NCBI RefSeq assembly: GCF_022095675.1
Contig: NZ_JAHYSG010000140.1
Location: forward strand, 1 to 29,475
Length of the DNA stretch: 29,475 bases
Direction of reading: 5' to 3'
Origin: Dactylosporangium sp. AC04546
GTDB taxonomy: Bacteria > Actinomycetota > Actinomycetes > Mycobacteriales > Micromonosporaceae
In this document: positions 7,362 to 14,255 of the stretch, piece after piece
How the letters are laid out: each line of letters opens with the position of its first letter
Position numbering within the stretch: the first letter of the stretch is position 1
Made by a program: the position numbers and the translations under genes
The notes under the pieces: model-generated
What the model was told of the DNA's origin: nothing
The model's input: the letters and a program-made list of their open reading frames with translations, nothing else
Databases searched by the model: none

Positions 7362-7674
7362 GGCGCGCCTTCCGCGGCGCCGGAGGCGCCGGGAGCGCCT
7401 CCCGCTCGGCGTCGGCAGGCAGTGCCTCGCGGGCCTGTGACGTCAGCCAGGGGTCGTGCTCCCACCAGTCGATGCCCATCTCGCGGGCGGTGTCGACCGA
7501 CGCGACGACCAGCCGCAGCTTGAGCGTGAGCAGCTCGATGTCGAGCAGGCTCACCCGGATGTCGCCGACGATGACGATGCCGCGGTCGAGGACCCGTTCC
7601 AGGATGTCGCCGAGGTTCGCCGGCTCGTGCCCGGTCGCGACCGCCCGGGTGTTGCCGTAGGACAGCTGACTCAT
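7354..7674 (-). CDS. gvpJ: Gas vesicle protein GvpJ (GvpA/J family)
   Basis: A 106-residue GvpA-family protein. The conserved core reads N-L-G-D-I-L-E-R-V-L-D-R-G-I-V-I-V-G-D-I-R-V-S-L-L-D-I-E-L-L-T-L-K-L-R-L-V-V-A-S-V-D-T-A (about residues 20-63). I-D-W-W-E-H-D-P-W-L and a charged, Pro-rich tail follow. The W-W-x-x-D-P-W motif separates GvpJ-like proteins from the main GvpA. The ATG at 7674 fits the family start M-S-Q-L-S-Y-G and lies 1 bp after the gvpO stop. Probably a minor wall protein. Confidence 0.9.
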   Translation of the reverse strand: MSQLSYGNTRAVATGHEPANLGDILERVLDRGIVIVGDIRVSLLDIELLTLKLRLVVASVDTAREMGIDWWEHDPWLTSQAREALPADAEREALPAPPAPRKARHE

Positions 7675-7675
7675 G

Positions 7676-7969
7676 TCAGGCCACCTTGTCGTCGCCCTTG
7701 CCCCTGGGGTACCGCCGGATCCTCCGCAACCCGATGAGCGCACCGTCAGCCGTCAGCTCGGCCCGGTAGGTCGCGAGGATGTCGCTGGACGACGGGATGC
7801 GCTCGTCCTCGACCACCTCGACCTCGACCACCCAGCCGTCGTCACCGGGCTCCAGGGCCGTGACGCCCGAGGGCGGCTTGCCGGTCAGCTCGGCGACGTC
7901 GCGCAGCGCCGCCCGGGCGACCGCGCCGGGCCCGCGGGCCCGCCGGTCGTCCTCGTCGTAGCGGGGCAT
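7676..7969 (-). CDS. gvpO: Gas vesicle protein GvpO
   Basis: A 97-residue GvpO-family protein. The N-terminus is charged (R-Y-D-E-D-D-R-R-A-R) and is followed by A-R-A-A-L-R-D-V-A-E-L-T-G and the typical G-W-V-V-E-V-E-V-V-E-D-E-R-I-P-S-S-S-D-I-L-A-T-Y strand region (about residues 45-70). A strong ribosome binding site (GGAGGG) precedes the start. GvpO is needed for vesicle synthesis and is thought to be regulatory in haloarchaea. In streptomycete clusters gvpO is usually the first gene, whereas here it sits between gvpG and gvpJ. Confidence 0.9.
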   Translation of the reverse strand: MPRYDEDDRRARGPGAVARAALRDVAELTGKPPSGVTALEPGDDGWVVEVEVVEDERIPSSSDILATYRAELTADGALIGLRRIRRYPRGKGDDKVA

Positions 7970-7982
7970 GGGTCATCCCTCC

Positions 7983-8219
7983 TCAGCCAGGGCCGGACGG
8001 CCGCACCAGCCGGCCGACGAGCTCGCGCTCGCGCTGGTCCGCGTCCTCCGGGTCGATCCGGCCGGCGGCCCGGGCCTCACTGATCTCCTCCAGCTCCCGC
8101 CGGATCACCGCCGGGTCGAACAGCTGGTGCTCGACCTGCTCGCGCAGCACCTCGCCCACCCAGACCACGGCCCGGACCGGCGCGAGCGGGAGGGTCAGGA
8201 TGGCGCCGACGAGTCCCAC
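7983..8219 (-). CDS. gvpG: Gas vesicle protein GvpG
   Basis: A 78-residue GvpG-family protein: hydrophobic start G-L-V-G-A-I-L-T-L-P-L-A-P-V-R-A-V-V-W-V-G-E-V-L, then a charged helix with Q-L-F-D-P-A-V-I-R-R-E-L-E-E-I and R-I-D-P-E-D-A-D-Q-R-E-R-E-L (about residues 32-70). It starts with GTG at 8219, preceded by a GGAGG box, and overlaps the end of gvpF by 25 bp. GvpG is an assembly accessory protein that works with GvpF/L. Confidence 0.88.
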   Translation of the reverse strand: MGLVGAILTLPLAPVRAVVWVGEVLREQVEHQLFDPAVIRRELEEISEARAAGRIDPEDADQRERELVGRLVRPSGPG

Positions 8220-8968
8220 GGCTGTGCCTCCGTGAAGTCGTACGGTGCCAGCGGGCCCAGCAGCCGCACTTCGACCCGCCCGGCCCAGCGCCGGGCCAGG
8301 TCCTCCACCGCCCGCACGAGCTGCCGTTCGCGGCGCGTCTCGGCGAGCACGGCGACGTTCGCGGCCCCGAACTCGCCGACCGGCTCCCGCTCGACGGCGG
8401 TGGTGGTGGCCGGCGCGAGGGCCTCGACGACGGCCTGGGCGTCGGCGCGGCGGCGGGCGTCGATCGCCGCGCCGACCGCCTCGCCGAGCTCGATGCGCTC
8501 CTCCCGGGTGGTCTCCTCGGGGCGGTCGCGGATGGCGGCGCGCAGCCGCTCCAGCCGCGGGTCGGCCGCGATGACCTCCCGCAGCAGGGCGTCCTCGGCG
8601 TACTTCGCGGTCACCACGTACTCGGCCTTGCCGTCGAGCCGGCCGAGGGTCGCGGCGAACTCGTCGTGGTGCGGCGCGAGGAACTCGTCCACAATGGACT
8701 TCTCATCCGTCAGTACCGCGCCGAAGCGCACCGGCACCACCGGTACCACCGCCGCCGTGGCGTCCAGGAGCGCCTCGTGGGCCAGCAGGTCGTCGGGCGT
8801 GCCGAGCGGCCGGTCGAGGTTCACCTCGGACACCAGGGCGGCGACCCGGCCGTGCCGCACCACGGTCACCGGCGCGCCGTCACCGCCCACGCCGCGGGCC
8901 TCGGAGTCGGTCTCGACGTCGGCGGGTACCACGCCGTAGACGTAGGTCCCGGTGGCCGTCGTCACCAT
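8195..8968 (-). CDS. gvpF: Gas vesicle protein GvpF (GvpF/GvpL family)
   Basis: A 257-residue GvpF/L-family assembly protein. It opens with T-Y-V-Y-G-V-V-P-A-D-V and continues with V-A-A-L-V-S-E-V-N-L-D-R-P-L-G-T-P-D-D-L-L-A-H-E, V-V-P-V-R-F-G-A-V-L, and L-D-G-K-A-E-Y-V-V-T-A-K-Y. It ends with G-P-L-A-P-Y-D-F-T. The P-V-R-F-G and G-P-x-x-P-Y-x-F motifs are diagnostic. A GGAGGAG box precedes the ATG at 8968. It lies directly after gvpA, the usual place of gvpF. Confidence 0.9.
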   Translation of the reverse strand: MVTTATGTYVYGVVPADVETDSEARGVGGDGAPVTVVRHGRVAALVSEVNLDRPLGTPDDLLAHEALLDATAAVVPVVPVRFGAVLTDEKSIVDEFLAPHHDEFAATLGRLDGKAEYVVTAKYAEDALLREVIAADPRLERLRAAIRDRPEETTREERIELGEAVGAAIDARRRADAQAVVEALAPATTTAVEREPVGEFGAANVAVLAETRRERQLVRAVEDLARRWAGRVEVRLLGPLAPYDFTEAQPWDSSAPS

Positions 8969-8969
8969 G

Positions 8970-9374
8970 TCACTCCTCCTCCCGGCGCCGGCGGCGCGGT
9001 GCGCGTTCAGGTTCGGGCTCGGGCTCGAGGTCGAGCACGTCCCGGACCTTCTCACCGGCCGCCTCCAACATGCCCTTCGTCTTGTGTTTGGCGCCGCCCT
9101 CGGCCATGTCTCCCACGAGCTCCGGCAGGCCGGCCTTCTCCTGGGAGATGTCGAGGCGGTTGACCGCCTCGGCGAAGCGCAGATAGGTGTCGACGCTGGC
9201 CACGACGACCCGCGCGTCGATCGTCAGCAGCTCGATGCCGACGAGCGAGACGCGGACGTAGGCGTCGATGACAATGCCCTTGTCGAGGATCGTGTCGAGT
9301 ACGTCGGCGAGCGAGGCCGAGTTCGGCCGGTCGACCACGCCCCCGCCGCGCTGCTGCATCGCGGTGCTACTCAT
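8970..9374 (-). CDS. gvpA: Major gas vesicle structural protein GvpA, with charged C-terminal extension
   Basis: A 134-residue GvpA, the protein that forms the ribbed wall of the gas-filled shell. The conserved core is [45 protein letters not shown] (about residues 20-65). The [11 protein letters not shown] stretch separates it from GvpJ. Beyond the core are a helical region (A-E-A-V-N-R-L) and a charged tail with E-P-E-P-E-P-E-R and R-R-R-R-R-E-E-E. Cyanobacterial GvpA ends soon after the core; longer C-termini are common in actinobacteria. The start overlaps the stop of the SRPBCC gene (ATGA, 9371-9374). Confidence 0.93.
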   Translation of the reverse strand: MSSTAMQQRGGGVVDRPNSASLADVLDTILDKGIVIDAYVRVSLVGIELLTIDARVVVASVDTYLRFAEAVNRLDISQEKAGLPELVGDMAEGGAKHKTKGMLEAAGEKVRDVLDLEPEPEPERAPRRRRREEE

Positions 9375-10423
9375 CGCTTGCTCCCTGCGCGTTGCGGCCG
9401 CGCCCGCTCGGCGTCCTCACGGACGTTGCGCCGCCCCTGCTGTTTGCGGGCCGCAGGTCGTCTGCGCGGCTCTTCTTCCTCTTCTGCTTCCTCTTCCTCG
9501 CGTGCAGCGGGCTCGCGCTCCTGCTCCTCTTCCTCGGGTGCTTCCTCTTCTGGTGCTTCCTCTGCTTCCTCGCGCGCCGCGGGCTCCTGTTCCTGTTCCT
9601 GTTCTTCGCGCAGTGCGGTCTCGTGGTCCTTGACGACCTCGCCGTCGCGGATCTCGCCCCGCCAGCCCTCGACGCTGTCCGGGTCCTGGATCGTCTGGGT
9701 CATGACGTGCCGCCGGAAGTGCTTGAACTCCAGCCGGGCCCGCCGCCCCTGGGCCCGCCACAGGTTCCCGGTGCGCTCGAAGAAGCCCTGCGGGTGGTAC
9801 TCCAGGACCAGCAGGATCCGGGTCAGCTTCGGCGCCAGCTCGTGGAACGTGACGGCGCCGTCGACGTGGCCCTTCGCGCCCTTGGAGCGCCAGACGATGC
9901 ACTCGTCCGGGACCTGCTGGACGACCGTCGCCTCCCACGTGCGGTGCGACCAGAAGACCTGGGCCTTCCAGTGGGTCTTCTCGTCCGCCTCCTGCTCGAC
10001 GTTCTCGACCTTCTTCATGAAGCTCGGGAAGTCGGAGTACTGCGTCCACTGGTTGTACGCGACCCGCACCGGCACGCCGACGTCCAGCGTCTCCTCGATG
10101 TTGGTGACCTTCAGCTTCTTGCCCTTCGCGCCCTTCCCGCCCTTTCCGCCGCCGAAGAACCCCTTCACCTTCTCCTTGAGTCCGGCCCACCCGCCGGACG
10201 CCATGGCGCCGGCCGGCGACTTGCCCTCGGCGATCTTCTGCGCGCCGGTCACCGCCGCGGCGATACCGGCGCCACCCTCGCCGCCGGCGTAGTCGGTCAG
10301 GCGTTCCGTCAGCCCGCTGACCTTCTTGCCGGCCGCGGAGACCGCCCGGCGGGCGGCGACGCCGGCGAGCTCACGCGCGCTATGGCTCAGCACCTCGCCG
10401 ATGCTGCTCGGCTGCCCAGTCAT
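9371..10423 (-). CDS. SRPBCC (START-like) protein of the gas vesicle operon with Glu-rich tail
   Basis: A 350-residue protein in three parts. Residues 1 to about 105 are a helical region with basic, Gly/Lys-rich stretches ([13 protein letters not shown]). Residues about 107-250 form an SRPBCC/polyketide-cyclase-like fold: [39 protein letters not shown], and [10 protein letters not shown]. The last 75 residues are nearly all Glu, Arg, Ala and Pro. SRPBCC proteins bind hydrophobic ligands; such genes recur in actinobacterial gvp clusters, where gvpY/gvpZ have no clear role. I do not assign either symbol. Both ends overlap their neighbours by 4 bp. Confidence 0.85.
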   Translation of the reverse strand: MTGQPSSIGEVLSHSARELAGVAARRAVSAAGKKVSGLTERLTDYAGGEGGAGIAAAVTGAQKIAEGKSPAGAMASGGWAGLKEKVKGFFGGGKGGKGAKGKKLKVTNIEETLDVGVPVRVAYNQWTQYSDFPSFMKKVENVEQEADEKTHWKAQVFWSHRTWEATVVQQVPDECIVWRSKGAKGHVDGAVTFHELAPKLTRILLVLEYHPQGFFERTGNLWRAQGRRARLEFKHFRRHVMTQTIQDPDSVEGWRGEIRDGEVVKDHETALREEQEQEQEPAAREEAEEAPEEEAPEEEEQEREPAAREEEEAEEEEEPRRRPAARKQQGRRNVREDAERARPQRAGSKR

Positions 10424-10941
10424 CGGCTGGTCCCCCTTCGCCGCACCGGCGGACGGCTCCGCGACCGGGCGCCGGCCATCATTGGCTCCGGCTCCTCCTC
10501 TTCCGCTTCGTCGTAGTCGTCGCGCTCCTCGTACTCGTCTTCCTCGTCGCGGGGCTCGTCCGCGTCGCGCGGCGCCCGGCGACGGGGCCTCTCCTCGTCC
10601 CGCGGCTCCCGCCGGCGGGGCCGCTCCTCCTCGCGGTCCTCGCCGTGAAGGCCCTCGGTGCGCTCCCGCAGCCGGTCGGTCACCGAGCCGAGCCGGCCCG
10701 TCACCGCGGCCTTGGCCGCGTCCTTCGTGGCGGCGACGAGCGGCCCGCCCATCTCGCCGAGCTTGTGGAGCTCCTCCGACGAGCCGAGTGCCCGGACGCC
10801 GTGCTGCAGCACGCCACCGGGACGGCTGAGCCGGCCGGTAGCCGCCGCCGCGGCCAGCATCAGGCCCCAGCGCAACTTGTGCTGCCGCCCGAGCAGGTAC
10901 CCGATCCCGGCGGCCAGCACGACCTGCGTCCTGCAGTTCAT
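10420..10941 (-). CDS. Gas vesicle operon first gene: short hydrophobic head and highly charged tail
   Basis: A 173-residue protein of unknown function, first gene of the gas vesicle operon. Residues about 5-38 are hydrophobic: V-V-L-A-A-G-I-G-Y-L-L-G-R, then L-M-L-A-A-A-A-A-T-G-R-L. This suggests one or two short membrane or membrane-associated helices, resembling YtxH-like proteins. A helical middle part (about 40-90) is followed by about 75 residues of Glu/Asp/Arg/Pro-rich sequence with repeated R-P-R-R-R and D-E-E units. A Shine-Dalgarno-like GGGAGAGG precedes the ATG at 10941. It overlaps the SRPBCC gene (ATGA). Its association with actinobacterial gvp clusters suggests a scaffold or membrane link; the job is not known. 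Confidence 0.75.
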   Translation of the reverse strand: MNCRTQVVLAAGIGYLLGRQHKLRWGLMLAAAAATGRLSRPGGVLQHGVRALGSSEELHKLGEMGGPLVAATKDAAKAAVTGRLGSVTDRLRERTEGLHGEDREEERPRRREPRDEERPRRRAPRDADEPRDEEDEYEERDDYDEAEEEEPEPMMAGARSRSRPPVRRRGTSR

Positions 10942-11040
10942 CAGCCTCTCCCTTCGGCCTGGCGGCCGGCCGGAGGGTGGCCGTGGGGGCACGGCAGGGG
11001 TTTGGCGGCCGGCGCCTGCGGGTTGCGGAGATCGGCTGGG

Positions 11041-11066
11041 CTACCCCCACCCGTGGGAGTGAAACC
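11041..11066 (-). promoter_or_regulatory. Candidate SigB-type promoter of the gas vesicle operon
   Basis: On the minus strand GGTTT (11066-11062), 15 nt, then GGGTAG (11046-11041). This resembles the streptomycete SigB-type stress promoter pattern (GTTT, 14-16 nt, GGGTA). It would give a 5' leader of about 90 nt before 10941. The -35 part overlaps the terminator stem of the upstream gene. Confidence 0.35.
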
Positions 11067-11103
11067 TGCGGCGCGGCACCCGGGTGGATGCCGCGCCACA
11101 GGT
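11064..11103 (-). terminator. Terminator hairpin after the GlsB-like gene
   Basis: Two 15-bp arms (11064-11078 and 11089-11103) pair with a single mismatch around a 10-nt loop. The hairpin begins 20 bp after the stop at 11123 and is followed on the minus strand by TTTC. It separates the stress gene from the gas vesicle operon. Confidence 0.7.
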
Positions 11104-11122
11104 CCCTTGATTGAGGCGTGCC

Positions 11123-11401
11123 CTACGGGGCGTGATGGTGTTGCCGGCTCCAGAACCCCGCGACGGCCCACACCCCGACGGCCGCGAGGACGACCTGCGT
11201 GATGAGCTCGAGCCAGTCGATGCCGGGGGTGTTCGCATAGCCGAACGCCCGCGCGATGGCTGTGCCGATGAGTGCCGCGACGATCCCGATGGCGACGGTC
11301 AGCCAGACCGGGATCGACTGCTTGCCGGGTACTGCCAGCCGGCCGAGCACACCGATGATCGCGCCCACGATGAGCGCCGAGATGATGCCGCTGATGGTCA
11401 T
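11123..11401 (-). CDS. GlsB/YeaQ/YmgE family stress-response membrane protein
   Basis: A 92-residue, very hydrophobic protein. Three membrane helices can be seen: I-S-A-L-I-V-G-A-I-I-G-V-L-G-R-L (about 5-22), W-L-T-V-A-I-G-I-V-A-A-L-I-G-T-A-I-A (about 33-50), and L-I-T-Q-V-V-L-A-A-V-G-V-W-A-V-A-G-F-W (about 66-84). The G-R-L-A-V-P-G-K-Q loop is characteristic of the family (transglycosylase-associated proteins). Family members respond to general or envelope stress; their molecular role is unclear. A GGAGG box precedes the ATG. It lies 36 bp after the dehydrogenase gene on the same strand and may be co-transcribed with it. Confidence 0.88.
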   Translation of the reverse strand: MTISGIISALIVGAIIGVLGRLAVPGKQSIPVWLTVAIGIVAALIGTAIARAFGYANTPGIDWLELITQVVLAAVGVWAVAGFWSRQHHHAP

Positions 11402-11437
11402 GTGGAACCTCCAACCGCTCCCCGTCGCCCTGCCCCG

Positions 11438-14239
11438 TCAGTCGCCGGGCAAACCCTTGTCGAGCAGTTGGGCGAGGTGGACGGCGGGCCGGTGGCGCAG
11501 GTCGGCGACCTGGGTGCGGCAGGAGAAGCCGTCGGCGAGCACGACCGCGTCGGGGGCGGCGTCGAGGGCCGGCAGGAGCTGCTGCCCGGCCACGGCCACG
11601 GAGACCTCGTAGTGGCCGATCTCGACGCCGAAGTTGCCGGCCAGGCCGCAGCAGCCGGCCAGGCGGCGGACCTTCGCGCCGCCGGCCTGGAGCAGCTCGG
11701 CGTCGGCCTTCCAGCCGAGGACGGCGTGGTGGTGGCAGTGCGGCTGGGCGACGATCTCGGTGCCGGACAGGTCGGGCGGGGTCCAGCCGGGGGTCTGCGC
11801 CAGCAGCTCGGCGAGGGTGCGCACCGACCCGGCGACCGCGGCTGCGTCCTCGTCGCCGGGGAGCAGCTCGTGGATGTCGGAGCGCAGCACGGCGGTGCAC
11901 GACGGCTCGATGCCGACGATCGGGACTCCCGCGCGGGCGTCGGGCGCGAGCGCAGCGACGGTGCGGGCGAGGATCCGCTTCGCCGCGTCCAGCTGCCCGG
12001 TGGTGATCCAGGTCAGGCCGCAGCACACCGAACCGGACGGCAGCCGCGGCTCGTAGCCGGCGGCGCGCAGCACCCGGACCGTGGCCTCGGCGACCTCCGG
12101 CGAGAAGGCGTCGGAGAACGAGTCGGCGAAGAGGACCACCGGCGTCCCGCCACCCGCCGCCGGGCGGAAGGTGCGCCGGAACGGGCGGCGGGCGAACGCC
12201 GGGACGGAGCGGCGCCTGTCGACGCCGGCCAGCCACAGCAGGAAGGGGCCGAGCACCGGCAGCCGGACGCCGAGGTTCGACAGCCGCGGCATCCGGCCGG
12301 CCAGGCGGGCCCACTTCGGCAGCCGGCCGAGGGTGTAGTGCGAGCGCGGGCGGCGGCGGCCGCGGTACGTCTGGTGGAGCACCTCGGACTTGTAGGTGGC
12401 CATGTCGATGCCGGTCGGGCAGTCGGAGGCGCAGCCCTTGCACGACAGGCACAGGTCGAGCGCGTCGTGCACGGACGGGTCGGACCAGGCGAGCTCGCCG
12501 CGCACGACCTCCTGGAGCACCCGGGCCCGGCCGCGGGTGGAGTCCTTCTCCTCGCGGGTGGCCAGGTACGACGGGCACATGACGCCGCCGGCCGCGGAGT
12601 TGTCGGCCCGGCACTTGCCGACGCCGGTGCATCGGTGCACGGCCTGGGCGAGGTCGCCACCGTCGTGCGGGTAGGCCAGGGCGAGGGCCTTGAGCGGGAA
12701 GCGGCCGGCGGGCCGCACGTCGGCGTCGACCGGGTCGGGGTCGACGAGCACGCCGGGGTTGAGCACGTTGCCCGGGTCGAAGGCGTGCTTGACCCCGCCG
12801 AAGAGGGCGATCGCGTCGGCCGAGTACATGTGCGGCAGCAGCTCGGAGCGGGCCCGGCCGTCGCCGTGCTCGCCCGACAGCGACCCGCCGAACTCGCCGA
12901 CCAGCCGGGCGGCGTCGGTGAGGAAGTCGCGCAGCAGCTTGGTGCCGTCGGGCTGGTCGAGCGGGAAGTCGAGGCGGACGTGCATGCAGCCGTCGCCGAA
13001 GTGCCCGAACGGGGCGGAGGTCAGCTTGTGCGACGCGACGAGCTCGTCGAATCGGGCCAGGTAGGCGCCGAGCTGCCCCGGCGGGACCGCCGCGTCCTCC
13101 CATCCCGGCCAGGCCGGCCGGTCGGACGGGGCGCGCCCGGCCAGGCCGGCGCCGTCCTCGCGGATCCGCCACAGCCGGGCCTGCACCGCCGGGTCGGAGA
13201 CGACCAGCGCGTCGCCGCCGATGCCGGCGCCGGCCAGCCGCCGTGCCCGCGACTCGACCTCGCCGGCGTCGTCGCCGGCCAGCTCGACGAACAGCCAGGC
13301 GCCGCCGCGCGGCAGGGGCGGGACGGCGTCGGGACCGCGCCGGGCGCGCAGCACGTCGAGCAGCCGCGAGTCGAGCCCCTCGCAGGACGTCGGGGCGTGC
13401 TCGACCACGGCGGGGGCGGCCTCGCCCGCGGCCACGATGTCGGGGAAGCCGAGCACGACGACGACCCGCACGGGGGCGTCGACGACCAGCCGCACGGTCG
13501 CCTGGGTGATGACGGCCAGGGTGCCCTCGGAGCCGACGAGGGCCTGGGTGAGGTCGAAGCGCTCGGGCAGCAGGTGGTGCGCCGCGTAGCCGGAGACCTG
13601 GCGGCCGAACCGGTCGAACTCGGTGCGGGCGGTGGCCAGGTGGTGGTTCATCACCGCCCGGACGGCCTCCACGACCGGCTCCGCGCCCCGGGCGAACGGC
13701 GTGCCGGCCTCGTCGTAGCCGGTGACGAGCCGCTCCCCCGCCGCGGTCAGCAGCTCGAGCCCGGCCACGTTGTCCGACGTGCGGCCGTAGGCCAGGGAGC
13801 GCGAGCCGCAGGCGTTGTTGCCGATCATCCCGCCGATCGTGCAGCGTGGGTGGGTCGACGGGTCCGGCCCGAAGCGCACGCCGTGCGGCGTGACGGCCTT
13901 CTGCAGCACGGCGTGCACGGTGCCGGGCTCCACGACGGCGGTGCGGGCCTCGGGGTCGACGGCGAGGACCCGGTTGAGGTGGCGGGAGAAGTCCAGGACG
14001 ATGCCCCGGCCCACCGCGTTGCCGGCCACCGACGTGCCGGCGCCCCGGGAGGTGAGCGGCACCCCGGTCTCCCGGGCGACGGCGAGCGCCGCGGCCACCT
14101 CGTCGGCGTGCCGGGGCCGGACGACCGCGAGGGGCGGGATCCGGTACAGCGAGGCGTCCGAGGCATACATGCCGCGCGTGCCGGCGTCGGCCCGGACCTC
14201 GAGCCCGGCCGCCTCCAGCGCCGCCACCACGTCGTTCAT
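11438..14239 (-). CDS. FAD-linked oxidase / Fe-S dehydrogenase (D-2-hydroxyacid or D-lactate dehydrogenase type)
   Basis: A 933-residue flavo-iron-sulfur enzyme. The N-terminal half is a PCMH-type FAD-binding domain (V-P-L-T-S-R-G-A-G-T-S-V-A-G-N-A-V, T-I-G-G-M-I-G-N-N-A-C-G-S-R-S) followed by the FAD-oxidase C-terminal domain. Around residues 530-610 is a dicluster ferredoxin region: C-T-G-V-G-K-C-R, V-M-C-P-S-Y, then C-L-S-C-K-G-C-A-S-D-C-P-T-G. The C-terminus carries two CCG-type cysteine motifs (S-V-C-C-G-L and A-G-C-C-G-L-A-G). This architecture oxidises D-lactate or related 2-hydroxyacids and passes electrons to the respiratory chain. The divergent GntR regulator fits this role, as LldR/GlcC-type regulators control such genes. 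I place the start at the ATG at 14239, 7 nt after a TAACAT -10. The ATG at 14248 is possible but would carry a rare TTA codon. Confidence 0.88.
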   Translation of the reverse strand: MNDVVAALEAAGLEVRADAGTRGMYASDASLYRIPPLAVVRPRHADEVAAALAVARETGVPLTSRGAGTSVAGNAVGRGIVLDFSRHLNRVLAVDPEARTAVVEPGTVHAVLQKAVTPHGVRFGPDPSTHPRCTIGGMIGNNACGSRSLAYGRTSDNVAGLELLTAAGERLVTGYDEAGTPFARGAEPVVEAVRAVMNHHLATARTEFDRFGRQVSGYAAHHLLPERFDLTQALVGSEGTLAVITQATVRLVVDAPVRVVVVLGFPDIVAAGEAAPAVVEHAPTSCEGLDSRLLDVLRARRGPDAVPPLPRGGAWLFVELAGDDAGEVESRARRLAGAGIGGDALVVSDPAVQARLWRIREDGAGLAGRAPSDRPAWPGWEDAAVPPGQLGAYLARFDELVASHKLTSAPFGHFGDGCMHVRLDFPLDQPDGTKLLRDFLTDAARLVGEFGGSLSGEHGDGRARSELLPHMYSADAIALFGGVKHAFDPGNVLNPGVLVDPDPVDADVRPAGRFPLKALALAYPHDGGDLAQAVHRCTGVGKCRADNSAAGGVMCPSYLATREEKDSTRGRARVLQEVVRGELAWSDPSVHDALDLCLSCKGCASDCPTGIDMATYKSEVLHQTYRGRRRPRSHYTLGRLPKWARLAGRMPRLSNLGVRLPVLGPFLLWLAGVDRRRSVPAFARRPFRRTFRPAAGGGTPVVLFADSFSDAFSPEVAEATVRVLRAAGYEPRLPSGSVCCGLTWITTGQLDAAKRILARTVAALAPDARAGVPIVGIEPSCTAVLRSDIHELLPGDEDAAAVAGSVRTLAELLAQTPGWTPPDLSGTEIVAQPHCHHHAVLGWKADAELLQAGGAKVRRLAGCCGLAGNFGVEIGHYEVSVAVAGQQLLPALDAAPDAVVLADGFSCRTQVADLRHRPAVHLAQLLDKGLPGD

Positions 14240-14255
14240 GAGTAACATGTTACTC
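14240..14255. promoter_or_regulatory. Perfect 16-bp palindrome: probable GntR operator and overlapping divergent -10 boxes
   Basis: GAGTAACATGTTACTC is its own reverse complement. Each strand contains the hexamer TAACAT (plus 14243-14248, minus 14252-14247) followed by exactly 7 nt and a start codon: GTG 14256 on plus, ATG 14239 on minus. The GT...AC half-site pattern fits FadR-subfamily GntR operators. One bound dimer would cover both promoters. Confidence 0.6.

Noticed and set aside
6098..11401. gvpN or gvpC in the gas vesicle region
   Set aside because: No P-loop AAA ATPase or 33-residue GvpC repeats are found in any frame; their absence fits streptomycete-type clusters.
11111..14245. Plus-strand open frame of more than 1000 codons opposite the FAD/Fe-S dehydrogenase
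   Set aside because: Its translation is low-complexity Arg/Ala/Gly/Val without any domain. The minus-strand protein has complete flavin and Fe-S motifs. In DNA this GC-rich, stops are rare on the opposite strand.
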